64,000 nt of DNA from the NCBI GenBank assembly GCA_022579005.1, contig MU401512.1, forward strand, positions 1 through 64,000, written 5' to 3'. Position 1 is the stretch's first letter, and every line of letters starts with the position of its first letter. The notes under the pieces are model-generated. The model was not told the origin of the DNA. It saw nothing but the letters and a program-made list of their open reading frames with translations, and ran no database searches. Below are positions 34,446 through 44,070 of the stretch, one piece after another. Origin of the DNA: Poronia punctata (lineage: Eukaryota > Ascomycota > Sordariomycetes > Xylariales > Xylariaceae). Both the position numbers and the translations under genes were made by a program.

Positions 34446-35875
34446 TCACCCCCCCATCCCCATTGCTTGTCTAAACATATCCGCCATCCTCTTCGCCCCA
34501 TCCGCACTACACATCATATCCGTCATCATCATCCCATCAACAATATGTCCATAAGCACGAACACACATATCCCTCTCATACGCCAAAACCGCCCTCTCGA
34601 TCCTCTCCTCATCGTTCCTCCCTCTTCCTCCTTCTTGATCTTCTTCTTTCCCGAGCTCGTCAACAAGACATCGATGGAAAGTAAGCGCATCCAACATTCC
34701 CAAATTAACCCCCTCTCCATTCGGAAGCCCCACATGTGCCGCGTCACCCAGGAGTACTAGACCCGGGACATGATATTTCCATCTTTTCCCCCCTTCATCT
34801 TCATCTTCTTCTTTCTCGGAAGTAGTAGAGGTGGAAAAGGGAAGGTAAATCTCGGGATCGAGATAATATAAAGGCCATTTCCTCCAGGGACCCTCCGCAT
34901 TCTCCAATAACGCGCGAATATTTTCTTTGAAATCTTGAAATCTCCCCCCTCCTCCTTCTTCTCTTCCTTCTTCCCCTTCCCTTTTTCCGAATAAGACGAT
35001 TTCTTCGGAAAGTGACGAAACGGCAATCTCGGGACAGGAAATATACGCGTAGACGCGATAACTCTGATCAGACATTTGTTGAACAGTCATCGCCACCCCG
35101 TCACCCGTTACGGCGAGCGTTCCTTTCCCGACGAGAGAGGTTGTCGCGGAGGGGGAAGAAGAAGAAGACGAAGAGGAAGGGGGGGGAAGACGGCCTTCGA
35201 GGATGGTTCTTCCAGAGTAGATTGGTTTGGTGGGTATTATCTAGGTATATATCATATTAGTTATAAACAAACCAAAAAGAAAGGGAGAAAAAAGAAGAAG
35301 AAAAAACATACAGAACCCCGAACCTTACTCCACGCCCCATCAGCCCCAACAAGAAATCTAAACCCCCTTTTCGTCTCCCCATCTTCAAACCTCACCTCCC
35401 ACCCTTTTTCTTTTCCCTTTTCCTTTTCATTGTTCCTTTCCACAGAAACAACCTTTTTCCCCCAAAGAACCTTCTCCCGAGGAATAGAATCCAACAACAA
35501 ACCCCTCAACTGCGCCCTATCGATTTCCGGCCTATCCATCATCCCCCCCCCTCCTCCTCCTTCTTCTTCTTCCTCTTTCCCCATAGAAAATGAATTCTCC
35601 CCAGTATAATCGACGACTTGGAAAACCGCAGCATCATATCTGGCCAATTTCCTAAATTCATCAATCAACCCCGCTTCTCGGAGCGCTTCTTGTCCTGTTC
35701 CCGGATGGATATCTAATGATCCACCACCACCATTTATTACAGGACTTTCATCCCGTTCAAAGACAATGTAGGGGATTTTCGATAGCTCCAAGAGTCGGGC
35801 CAGGGTTAGACCCGAGGGACCGCCGCCTATTATGGCTATTGGGGGTGGTTCTTGGGGTTGTTGGGAGTCGGACAT
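34446..35875 (-). CDS. FAD-dependent monooxygenase (PHBH/TetX-like fold)
   Basis: Flavoprotein hydroxylase; substrate unknown. Two exons, 35875-35312 and 35240-34446, phase 0 intron of 71 bp, 452 aa from MSDSQQ. The Rossmann motif is IIGGGPSGLTLARLLE at about residue 14, the DG motif is VGADGAWSKVR just before the intron, and the second FAD motif is LLGDAAHVGLPNGEGVNLGM. Several loops are swollen by Glu/Gly/Ser/Lys runs (for example EEEEEGGGGGG, SSSSSSS, GREEGGGGR) produced by purine-rich low-complexity DNA. The frame also stays open upstream through a tetranucleotide repeat to an ATG at 36037, which would add 54 residues rich in Asn, Gln, Pro and Thr; a putative TATA box lies only about 50 bp above that ATG. 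The shorter start is preferred because the fold begins there. Confidence 0.88.
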
Positions 35876-35876
35876 G

Positions 35877-35960
35877 GTTTGGTTGGTTTGGTTGGTTGGT
35901 TGGTTGGTTGGTTGGTTGGTTGGTTTGGTTGGTTGGTTGGTTTGGTTGGTTGGTTGGTTG
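35877..35960. repeat. (GGTT)n tetranucleotide repeat
   Basis: About 20 GGTT units with a few GGTTT interruptions, immediately upstream of the preferred start codon of the FAD monooxygenase. Read on the gene strand it is (AACC)n and is open in the gene's frame, encoding Asn/Gln/Pro/Thr repeats. Confidence 0.95.
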
Positions 35961-36695
35961 TAAGTACCTAGGTACCCCAAGTAAGGAAGGTTAGGTGGGT
36001 GGTTAGGTAAGTAAGTACCTAGGTATGAGGAGAGCATGGATTGCCAAAGGTTGTTATGTAAGGTTTCTTGAATCTATCTTCTTCTTTTATATATTGAAAA
36101 GTCAGAGACGGGTGCTTGTTTAATTTCGGGACCGGGACCAGGTATACGGGTCCGGATGGGGGGTTCAAGTTGGTGAGTCAATTGTTCGGTTCGGGAATCC
36201 CCTGCCTAACCCACCCACCCGTAGACCCCCATGTTACATCCTAGCCAGGCAGCCATTTAGTATCCTTTCGTTAGCGGTTCTGGTAACCATGCAATTTCCT
36301 ATACTTGATATTCATGGTTTTACTCATGTTCATTATAATGTCCGGGCTCAAGAAAGGTGGCATGGGATAGGCTTGCTCCAACTTTCGGACTTCTCGGGGA
36401 TTTGAAACGTCCGAAGAGTCACCTCAAGCTACTGATCCCCAACACAAAATCACAAGTGGTTCTAAATGACCATGAGAGATTCAAAGACTGCTGTAATAGA
36501 ATATCATGTCACCAAAAATTGTTTTTTATTGCATCGAGGGTGCTCTGTCTATGCTAGACGAGTCCAGACCAAAGTCGCCTTATGCCATACAACCCCTGAC
36601 ATTGGGTCCCATCACGCTTCCTGCATACCAAACTTCCCAAAATCTAAAGCTGCTACCTCATGGTCCAAGTGATAGTTAGAGTAGGACTCAATCAC
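35961..36695. other. Intergenic, promoter of the FAD monooxygenase
   Basis: Contains ACCTAGGTACC-type words (35966-36025), the putative TATA box, and the 3' flank of the phospholipase C gene. The short ORFs here have no support. Confidence 0.5.
36085..36094 (-). promoter_or_regulatory. Putative TATA box of the FAD monooxygenase gene
   Basis: On the minus strand this reads ATATATAAAA, about 210 bp upstream of the preferred ATG (35875) and about 50 bp upstream of the alternative ATG (36037). Sequence match only. Confidence 0.4.
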
Positions 36696-38833
36696 TCACA
36701 GGGCCTTTTTCTCAATCTTGACAAGGACAGCGCCGTCGCTAGTCCTTCCCCTGTGATCCATCAAATGTATGAATCTGTACCCGGAGCGTAGTCGATCAAG
36801 CCTGATACACGCCCACGCGGCCAAGTCGTCCTTTCCAAACTCATCATCCTTGACGAGGAATCGTACAAAGGCGAGCTCGGGAACGACGCGAGGTACGCCT
36901 TCAAATGCTATAATTTCGCCTTTGAAGTCTGGGTTTACGCCCTTTTGCTTGTGTGTGCGTCCCTTATACTCACCCTCCTTTGCCCGTGAATCTTCATGCT
37001 GGTGCGGCGCGAGAATTTGGTGTGGCGGCTGCGTGTGCAGCTCGACCTTGAGGTAAGGCTTAAAGCCACTCTCCTTCTCGTCACCGTCCGGCAAGGGTAG
37101 ATTCTGTGCGGCGAGAACGGTGATCTTCAAATCAACTGTTTCATGTATCATGGTCGCCGCCGAGTCAGACACAGTGGTGGGGGACGGTGCATTTTCGCCG
37201 GCATCGTCGTAGCTAGGAATCTTCTTTTTCCCCCGGTACCCGTTTGGCTTAAGAACATAGCCTCCAGTACCGGCAAACATTCCTTCGTTTAACATCATGC
37301 CCTCGTCCCACTTTTGCCAGTTCAGGGCTACAATCTGAATCCCTTTACGCCACTGTAATGCATAGTATTAGCATATTATCTCAGCCAGCCCCGTGCAAAC
37401 TGATGGGAAGTAGCTCTCTTCTCGAAGCCCCAGAAGGGAGGCAATTGTTCAAGGTGGCCAGGTCAACTTACAAATACAATAGGGTCCAGGTTCGATGACT
37501 GGATACGCATGCCGGAAGGATATGTCCTCATCATATAATGCCTATTGTGTTCAAATAGGAGGTGGGCATTCTCATCGTGGACTTCTTCCACGCCGCCTTC
37601 TGAAAGGGAGAAAATGTGCGTCGGCATCGATGCTTCGGGCTGGGTCAACGACTTGAAAGACACTCCCCGAGTGTATATTCCAAACGCAGATAGTGCCTGG
37701 ATAATCTTGGACGGCTTCTTGGCCTTCTGACCTGCGGTTCCCGCTTTTGACCCGGAAGTGACTTCTGCGGGTAGTCTGTTCGTGTCGTTTTCCTCGGTCA
37801 CGGCCGCCGTCGGTGCATCGGGTGGTGCATACTTGACCTTGACTAGCAGCTTACGGCGCAAGTCACCTGGATGAGGGAGCTCTTTGGCATCTTCATTAGG
37901 CTCGGGGACGAGATAGTCGGCCCAGGTGTCTTTCATTATCTGAACCATGGCTTCTTGCTGTTGGCTACTGCAATGTACCTCCAAACTAACAATCACCGGT
38001 AGGTCCGACACCACGAAAGCATAGTCTCGAATGGCTTCGCAGACCTGGCGGAACGAAACCTCTTTCGTTAGGGTATATCCGTGGAGCACTCGAGGCTCGA
38101 CTGCTACAGCTCGGGGGCTGCGCGACTTCCCCAGGGATGCCCCTTCATCAGATGGGCGTTCGGTTTTTTCCGTTGTAGCCACGAGACCCTTCTGGCTATT
38201 CTTCTTGCCAGTCAGTTTGCTCCCCAACGAAGTCTTCCCCAGGCGCTCCGTAAGCGACTTGGGTAGTTTGGACGAGAGCCTTTCCTTTCGTGTTGATTTC
38301 TTGATAGCCTTCTTCTCCTTGTATTCCTCGCTGTCATCACTCTCCGACGAGCTGGAATCGGAATCGGAATCATCGCCATCCCACACGTCTATCTCGACGC
38401 AGCGACAACCGCGGAGTAAGACGTTCTTGTAAGCATTAGCGTCCGAGTCGCTATTGAGCTGGTTCCCGGTAAGATACGTGTTATGGCTGGACGAGATATA
38501 ATAGCTCGACAAGGGCCACGATAGGTCATTTTCTTGCGGTGGCGCCAGTGCATTCGCGGCCGACGAGGTCATGTACCTTAGAAACCCTTCAAAACCAAGG
38601 CCATCTTCTGCAGCGATATCGGCCGAGGCTTCTGTCACTTTGTCAGCTTGGCGATGGTGTAAGAAGCTGATGACCTGATCTTTGTGCCATTTCTTGTCGG
38701 GACCGGCATGTTTGACAAATATCTTTTCCAGGTACGGCAGCACCGAGGCGTTCACCTCTTTTATCGCGCGATCATGGGCGGCAGGCTGGCCGCCACCGGC
38801 CTCACGTAGAGGGTCTGACGAAGTGTCCACCAT
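36696..38833 (-). CDS. PLC1: Phosphoinositide-specific phospholipase C
   Basis: Cleaves PtdIns(4,5)P2 to diacylglycerol and InsP3 at the plasma membrane. Two exons, 38833-37472 and 37352-36696, phase 0 intron of 119 bp, 672 aa. An EF-hand-like N-terminal region precedes the X domain, with the catalytic His in SSSHNTYLTGNQL (H117), Ca-binding CRCVEIDVWDG and the second catalytic His in SLEVHCSSQQQ (H287). The Y domain spans the intron (YMMRTYPSGMRIQSSNLDP, then WRKGIQIVALNWQKWDEGM) and a C2 domain ends the protein (DLKITVLAAQNLPLP). An insert of about 90 residues, acidic-serine then lysine-rich (about 154-244), interrupts the X domain between VEIDVWDG and EPRVLHGYTLT. There is no PH domain, as in short fungal delta-type enzymes. 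Confidence 0.94.
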
Positions 38834-40834
38834 AGTGGGCTTGACTGAGTGCTATCCCCTTTTTTTTTGTGGTGGGGTAAATGGTGGACTGAACTGCGGG
38901 GTGTTTCTGGGAGAAATCGAGCTCTCAGTTTTCAAAGGAACAAGAGGAGAGCAGGTAAAAACGTACTCGTACGCAGATAAAAAGAAACAGTTCAAGAAGG
39001 GGCTAAATCTGATGACGGGGAAGGTACGGCTTGGACGCATGTGCTGAAACGAAACCAACTCAGGGACACTAAATATCGAATCACTGTGCTACCTTAGATG
39101 CCTCTTCCAATTGCTTTAGATTGTGACGTCGGAAAGGGAGGCATGCCAAGACAAGAAGATGGCATGAATGCAAACAAACCTTTGGTCCCTTGGGCAATCG
39201 CTTTCCCAGCGAATCACGTCAATATCTTGGTTAGTCCGGGATACTATCTACTCTTCAATTCAGAATCGTTATCTGCTCCCAGGGCATATGGAATGGGCAA
39301 ACTCAGAATACCTACCCAAGTACCTAACCTTAGGTTGGTTACTAGTATTTCTCTCGATTATCCACGCTACCCACTCCATGACGATAGCTGAGTTGGGCGT
39401 TTCATCTGCATGGTAGGCAATAGAAGCCATGCTTTAATAGTAGGATGTCATCGCAATGCCACCCAATCATCAACAGAATCTATCGGAGGCCAAGTAAAAT
39501 AGTCCGACGATTGTCAGATTCTGCCGGCCACCAAAGCAGCACCAAGTGGCATGTTACCCCGTAGTACGTAATCACGTGTGGAAAGTCTAGACCACGTATC
39601 GTGTAGGTAGGTTGAAAGGAGGTGGGCAAAACGAGACGCACGTGGAAACCCGACGCGTAGACATACTGCGCAATATGATGTAACCTAGAAGAGTGCCCAA
39701 CAATGTAATCAAATCTGTGAGTCTATTTCCGTTGTGATGTGAGCGACGAATTACAAGTTCAACTGTTCAGTTAGCCGATTCCTCTTTTAATACAATTTCT
39801 ATTTCATACCATTACCTTTATATCCACCTTAGCTCTATATCCACTATAGGAAAGAGTCGCCCCATCTTCACTTCCCGGTACTTTTCTCTCACTCACTTTA
39901 CTCGTACTCATGGGCATAGCGCAAAAAAAAGGAAAAAATCGCCTAAACAACTTCCCAGCGTAGACGAATATAAAGAAGAGCGAGACCCAGGAACCCTGTT
40001 CCGTTATATCCCTCAGCTCCGGCCCCATAGCCGAGACTTCGGCGCTCTCTCGATAGCTTGGAGCAATACTATGGATATCAATGACGAAATATTTCCGGTC
40101 GCTACGAAAAGTCCGAGCCGAGGGGTCCATCCTCAAGTTTAACGAATCAAGTAAAATGAGCACTTCCTTATGCCGACACGGCTTTCGTACTTGCCTTTAA
40201 GTGTATGAAACATTCCAAAGACTAGAACAGGTAACCTACAATATCTTTTCATGAAACTTGTCGCCATGATCTTTGGGGGGTATCTAGTCCGTCAGAGAGT
40301 CGAGATATATACACAAGGATGAACCGAAACTTTCAACTCGGGCAAAAAAAAAAAAAAAAAAAAAGGACTACACGTCGGCGAATGGGACGTTTCGGTAGGT
40401 TGTTGTTGTTGTTGTTGTTATTATCTGTCTCAGGGAGGGAGACTGGGAAACCAGCCCCGGCCAAATGTTGTACAAGGTAAGGTAAATTATAACTTAGATG
40501 TCAACTGCGACAAGCTTGCTTTGGCTGTCGCTTTTATGATGATTATTATTCTTCAGGAAACGATATTACGATCAACTTGGCTCTGCTTAGCTGTGATAAA
40601 GATCACAAGATACTCCACGGATCTCACAGAAGGAAATACCAATATTCTTCCAAAGCATGTAATAAGTAGGTACTTAGTTATACCATCAATTATTATAATT
40701 ATAATAGTCCCGTAACTATGGCCCGAAACCCAACCTACCTATCCATCCATCCGCATTATTATAACATCCTATATCCCCCTTTCCCTTCATCCCTTCATCC
40801 CCCCTATCCTAACCCCTTTCCATCACATTTTTTT
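38834..40834. other. Intergenic
   Basis: About 2 kb with no firm gene. It contains an A run (40347-40365), a (GTT)n run near 40397-40420 and T-rich tracts. A minus-strand ORF of about 119 codons (39804-40163) ends in lysine/valine-rich sequence but shows no family feature and no splice support. Confidence 0.5.
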
Positions 40835-41275
40835 TTACAACTGCGTAACAGCCCAAGCCTTATTCGGCGAAACCACCTTCCCGCCCTCAAGTTCCTTATC
40901 CGTATAAGCCGGCCAGGCAATCCTGCTATTGGCATTATTGAACACCGCGAGGGTAGTATATCCCGTGCCGGGGCCGAATTGACCGCTCCAGCCCGCCGTG
41001 ACGCGATAAGTGCCGCATGTCTTGGGGTCCGCCAGGTCGCTATGACTGGCAGGTGATCCCTTGATTGTGAAGCTGCAAGGTGTGGACGTGGTGGCGGCGG
41101 TGGTGGTGGTGTTGTTGATGCCGAATGTCCAGGCACATGATGTATCGGCTTTATTGCATACGCGCTTGATGTTGGTGATTGTCAAGTCGGGAATCGCCGC
41201 TGCTGCCGTGGGAGCGGCTGTTGCGGCGCTTGCGGCGAGCAGGATTGCTGCGGTGATGGTGTTGATGATTTGCAT
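40835..41275 (-). CDS. Small secreted Cys protein, elicitor-like
   Basis: A single-exon gene of 146 aa beginning MQIINTITAAILLAASAATA, a clear signal peptide, followed by an Ala-rich linker. The mature part has four cysteines (VCNKADTSCAW, TPCSF, KTCGT), enough for two disulfides, a Thr-rich stretch, and conserved-looking blocks GWSGQFGPGTGYTTLAV and AWPAYTDKELEGGKVVSP. This pattern resembles the secreted Hrip1/PevD1-type elicitor proteins (Alt a 1-like fold) known from plant-associated fungi; the assignment rests on memory of the family pattern and is moderate. A putative TATA box lies 170 bp upstream. Its role may be in host recognition or wall interaction; no catalytic motif is seen. Confidence 0.75.
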   Translation of the reverse strand: MQIINTITAAILLAASAATAAPTAAAAIPDLTITNIKRVCNKADTSCAWTFGINNTTTTAATTSTPCSFTIKGSPASHSDLADPKTCGTYRVTAGWSGQFGPGTGYTTLAVFNNANSRIAWPAYTDKELEGGKVVSPNKAWAVTQL

Positions 41276-41444
41276 TTTTTGTGTTTGTGGTGTGGTTGTG
41301 TTTTGTTGGTAGGTAGATTTAGATGAAAAGAGTAGATCTAGTCCTGATAGATAGATAGATGATGTTTGAGAGTGATGAGTGATGAGTGATGAGTGATGAT
41401 AGTAGATGGACAGAACTAAAAAAAAAGTAGGGATATTCAACCAG

Positions 41445-41452
41445 TTTATATA
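41445..41452 (-). promoter_or_regulatory. Putative TATA box of the secreted protein gene
   Basis: TATATAAA on the minus strand, 170 bp upstream of the ATG at 41275. Sequence match only. Confidence 0.45.
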
Positions 41453-41664
41453 TCCCTTTCAACTTCCAACTTCCTCCCCGATCTACCTAACCTAACCTAC
41501 CCATCTACCTCTTCAACCTTTCACCATGGTCCATGACCTCGGCCTCCTTCCACCTACGTTGCACTCGTAGACTATCACCAGTCCACCTGACCAAAAGGCA
41601 AGTCCAAACGATACTACCTTAGTCTCGTAAGCTGATCGACCAGGTGATACACCATAATTGTCTA

Positions 41665-41689
41665 GGTCAGGTCAGGTCAGGTCAGGTCA
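41665..41689. repeat. 5-bp tandem repeat (GGTCA x5)
   Basis: Five perfect copies of GGTCA. Confidence 0.9.
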
Positions 41690-42626
41690 TTCTACAACGT
41701 TTCGTCTCTCTCTCTTTCCCTCTCATCGTCATCGTCAAAGCGCAGAAACACATTATAATACGAGCTTTCCTTTGCTGACAGTGCGTTAGTGAAAAAAGTA
41801 TGTGCACAGCCCAATGGAAGGTAAGCCCGCCCCAGCTCGTATTAAGAGGACCCAACGGTTTTTTTGCCAAGCCGGATCTAACCTTTGACGAATGAGAGAT
41901 CGACGTATTTATTTTTGGACTAAGAGCTACCTAGGGTTACATTTTCGCCTGCATGAGACTTGTCGCCTTCTTCTTTGTCCATCTAGATCTACACGTACGC
42001 AGAATTCCTTTTCGTATTAACGGGGAGACCGCAAGTTAAACAGCTAACTACCTACCTACTTTAGCCTTATGCACAGCTAAGGCGCTCGAGGCCCCGGACC
42101 GGCTCTTTTCTAATTGGTTTGTGTCGTTATTTGGAGTAGGTAAATAAAGCCAGACATGTTCAGTACCTACTAGTATGTACTTTACCTAAGGTTACGAGTA
42201 TGTGCCGGCCGGGCCATGGCCTCCGAGCCCCAGGTATTATAATGGGACGACGCCTCATTACCTACGGTATCCATAGATTCTATACTCGTACTACCGCCTA
42301 CAAGGCACTATAGGGTACCTTATTCCTCGTAATCCATATACTGTATTTCGACAGCTGCTATACGATTAGGGTGTTAATAATATCCTAATACCAAATTCCT
42401 TCTTCAGATACCTACATCTTTCTTATTTCCTTGCACAGCTAGCATTATAATCAACTTGTTTCATGGCAAGATATAGTCTGATTAATTGATGTATTTCCAA
42501 TATCGAATGTTAAGTTGGAGATGCTCTTGAATGATACTCAAGTGAGACAGATACAAGGCCGGGTCGAGGAGTGAGACACGTCGCCTTGGGGGAAATGTCT
42601 CATGTGCGCATATGTCTTTGTCAACA

Positions 42627-43043
42627 TCATCTCCTCCTGTGTTTCCTGTCCCCGAGCCAGAAAACAAGTAGTGTCATCAGGGACACAACTTCCCACTCGT
42701 ATCCGAATGAAGTAGTGAGATATCTCAAAACCATCACACGCTCGACAAGGCGACGAGACGCGGCACAAGTTGCCACAAGCTGCTCACTTGTGTCGTCCGT
42801 CGAAAAGTGAATCAACCTGCTGAGGAGTACAAGTTCGTACCCCTGGCAAGCCAAGCCTAGATCGTTGATTGTTGATCTCTGGCTGTGTCTCCATTCAAAC
42901 TCGGCCTCCTGATGTCCAATCGTCATGGTAAAGCTGTACCTGCGTCCTGAAATCTTGACTCGTGCATAACGCGTCAAGACGGGGGAAGACCGATTGGATA
43001 TCTGGATCTCTCCCTCTCGAAGCCTTGTCGCCCTGTAGATCGC
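42627..43043 (-). pseudogene. Partial Tubby-C-like fungal domain protein
   Basis: An open frame of about 138 codons from a possible acceptor (TAG at 43046-43044) to the stop at 42627. It contains ARVKISGRRYSFTMTIGHQE, then AEFEWRHSQ, a GYELVLLSR block, an EQLVATCAASRR block and an EWEVVSLMTLLVFW ending. This order (basic beta-strands, FEWR, GW/YxLVRLS, vVAVW-like, EWAVMAVxTAL) is typical of a large ascomycete family of unknown function with a tubby C-terminal-like fold. The N-terminal half of that fold and an initiating ATG could not be found in a compatible exon upstream, so it is either missing an unrecognised first exon or is a truncated copy. Confidence 0.4.
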
Positions 43044-44070
43044 CTAGATCGGCGACGACCTTTTTGGGCCGCCGTACAGAGCCAGCCCTGGGAATAAGGG
43101 CCAAAGTCTTCTGTATCTGACACGACAAGCCGGTTTTCTCTTATTGAGCCCTATAAATACTGGCCTCAGAGGTCTTTTACGACCAGTTATTATGTTACTG
43201 TCCGCTAGTGGCGCGCAGTTTGAATCTGTCGGGGTAGGCGTGTCTCGCCATTGGCAATGCGTCGATTCCGGTGTTCTTGTTTCACCTAGGGTATTTGTTG
43301 AATGTGTTTGGATAGACAACATGCTGTACGAGTATGGGGCAAATAATGTAGTGTAGATTATCTCGTCGTAAGTATAGAAGTAGAAGCCGGAGAATGAATG
43401 ACACGCCAGGATGGAATCCAAGAAGAAAAGTGGCCTTGTTGTTTCATGGTACCGAAACAGAATCAAAATGTTTTACTGTGAAGAAAAATAAGAGAAAAAG
43501 CAGATGTCGAGCATCTGGGTAGGTAGATGTAGGTAAGGTAGGTGAAGCCTAGGAGGTGACACAATGCGCCTGTCTGACTTGACATATGATCGAGCTACTG
43601 CCGTGTTATGCGCGGCAGTACCTACCTTGAAAACCGTATTACACAGGATCCTGCTCGGAACGGGCAGGGTGTGACTTCCTGCAAAGAAGGAAACACAGGA
43701 AACAAGGCTCTTGCATCGTCCAACTAGATGCTCGGCAGGGGTAACAAACTACTCGTAAAACACCTCTTTCGATCATAATGTACATGGAGAATAAGCACAA
43801 GAGTAGATGCATTGCCCAATACAATAACCCCAAGTATGGAGATCCATTCGTCACGTAATAGTTCGATCATCTTGATCCTTGTGTCTATGCTTGCGCATAT
43901 AGGTAATTGGGTATCATAATTTCTACTTCCAAACCATGAAATGCATTTCCATCCTCTCTTGTTTTGTACATAGGCCTCTCTCAGGCTTCAGGCTTGAGCA
44001 AGTTTCTGCACTGCCGTTTGGGCTCTCTCGCTTATAACCAAGTCGGACAATCATCACGGAGTCCCTGTTC
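43044..44070. other. Intergenic
   Basis: About 1 kb holding possible upstream sequence of the Tubby-C-like fragment (a TATTTATAGG word at about 43148-43157 on the minus strand) and the 3' flank of the Dug2 gene. GTAGGTAGATGTAGGTAAGGTAGG occurs around 43520. No gene is supportable. Confidence 0.45.

Larger units (their letters stand above)
41276..42626. other. Intergenic with short tandem repeats
   Basis: Holds the promoter of the secreted protein gene, GATGAGT repeats (about 41369-41399), GGTCA x5 (41665-41689), and several TACCTACC-type words near 42045-42060. No gene is supportable. Confidence 0.5.

Noticed and set aside
39804..40163. 119-codon minus-strand ORF
   Set aside because: Composition is not clearly protein-like and no homologous pattern was recognised.
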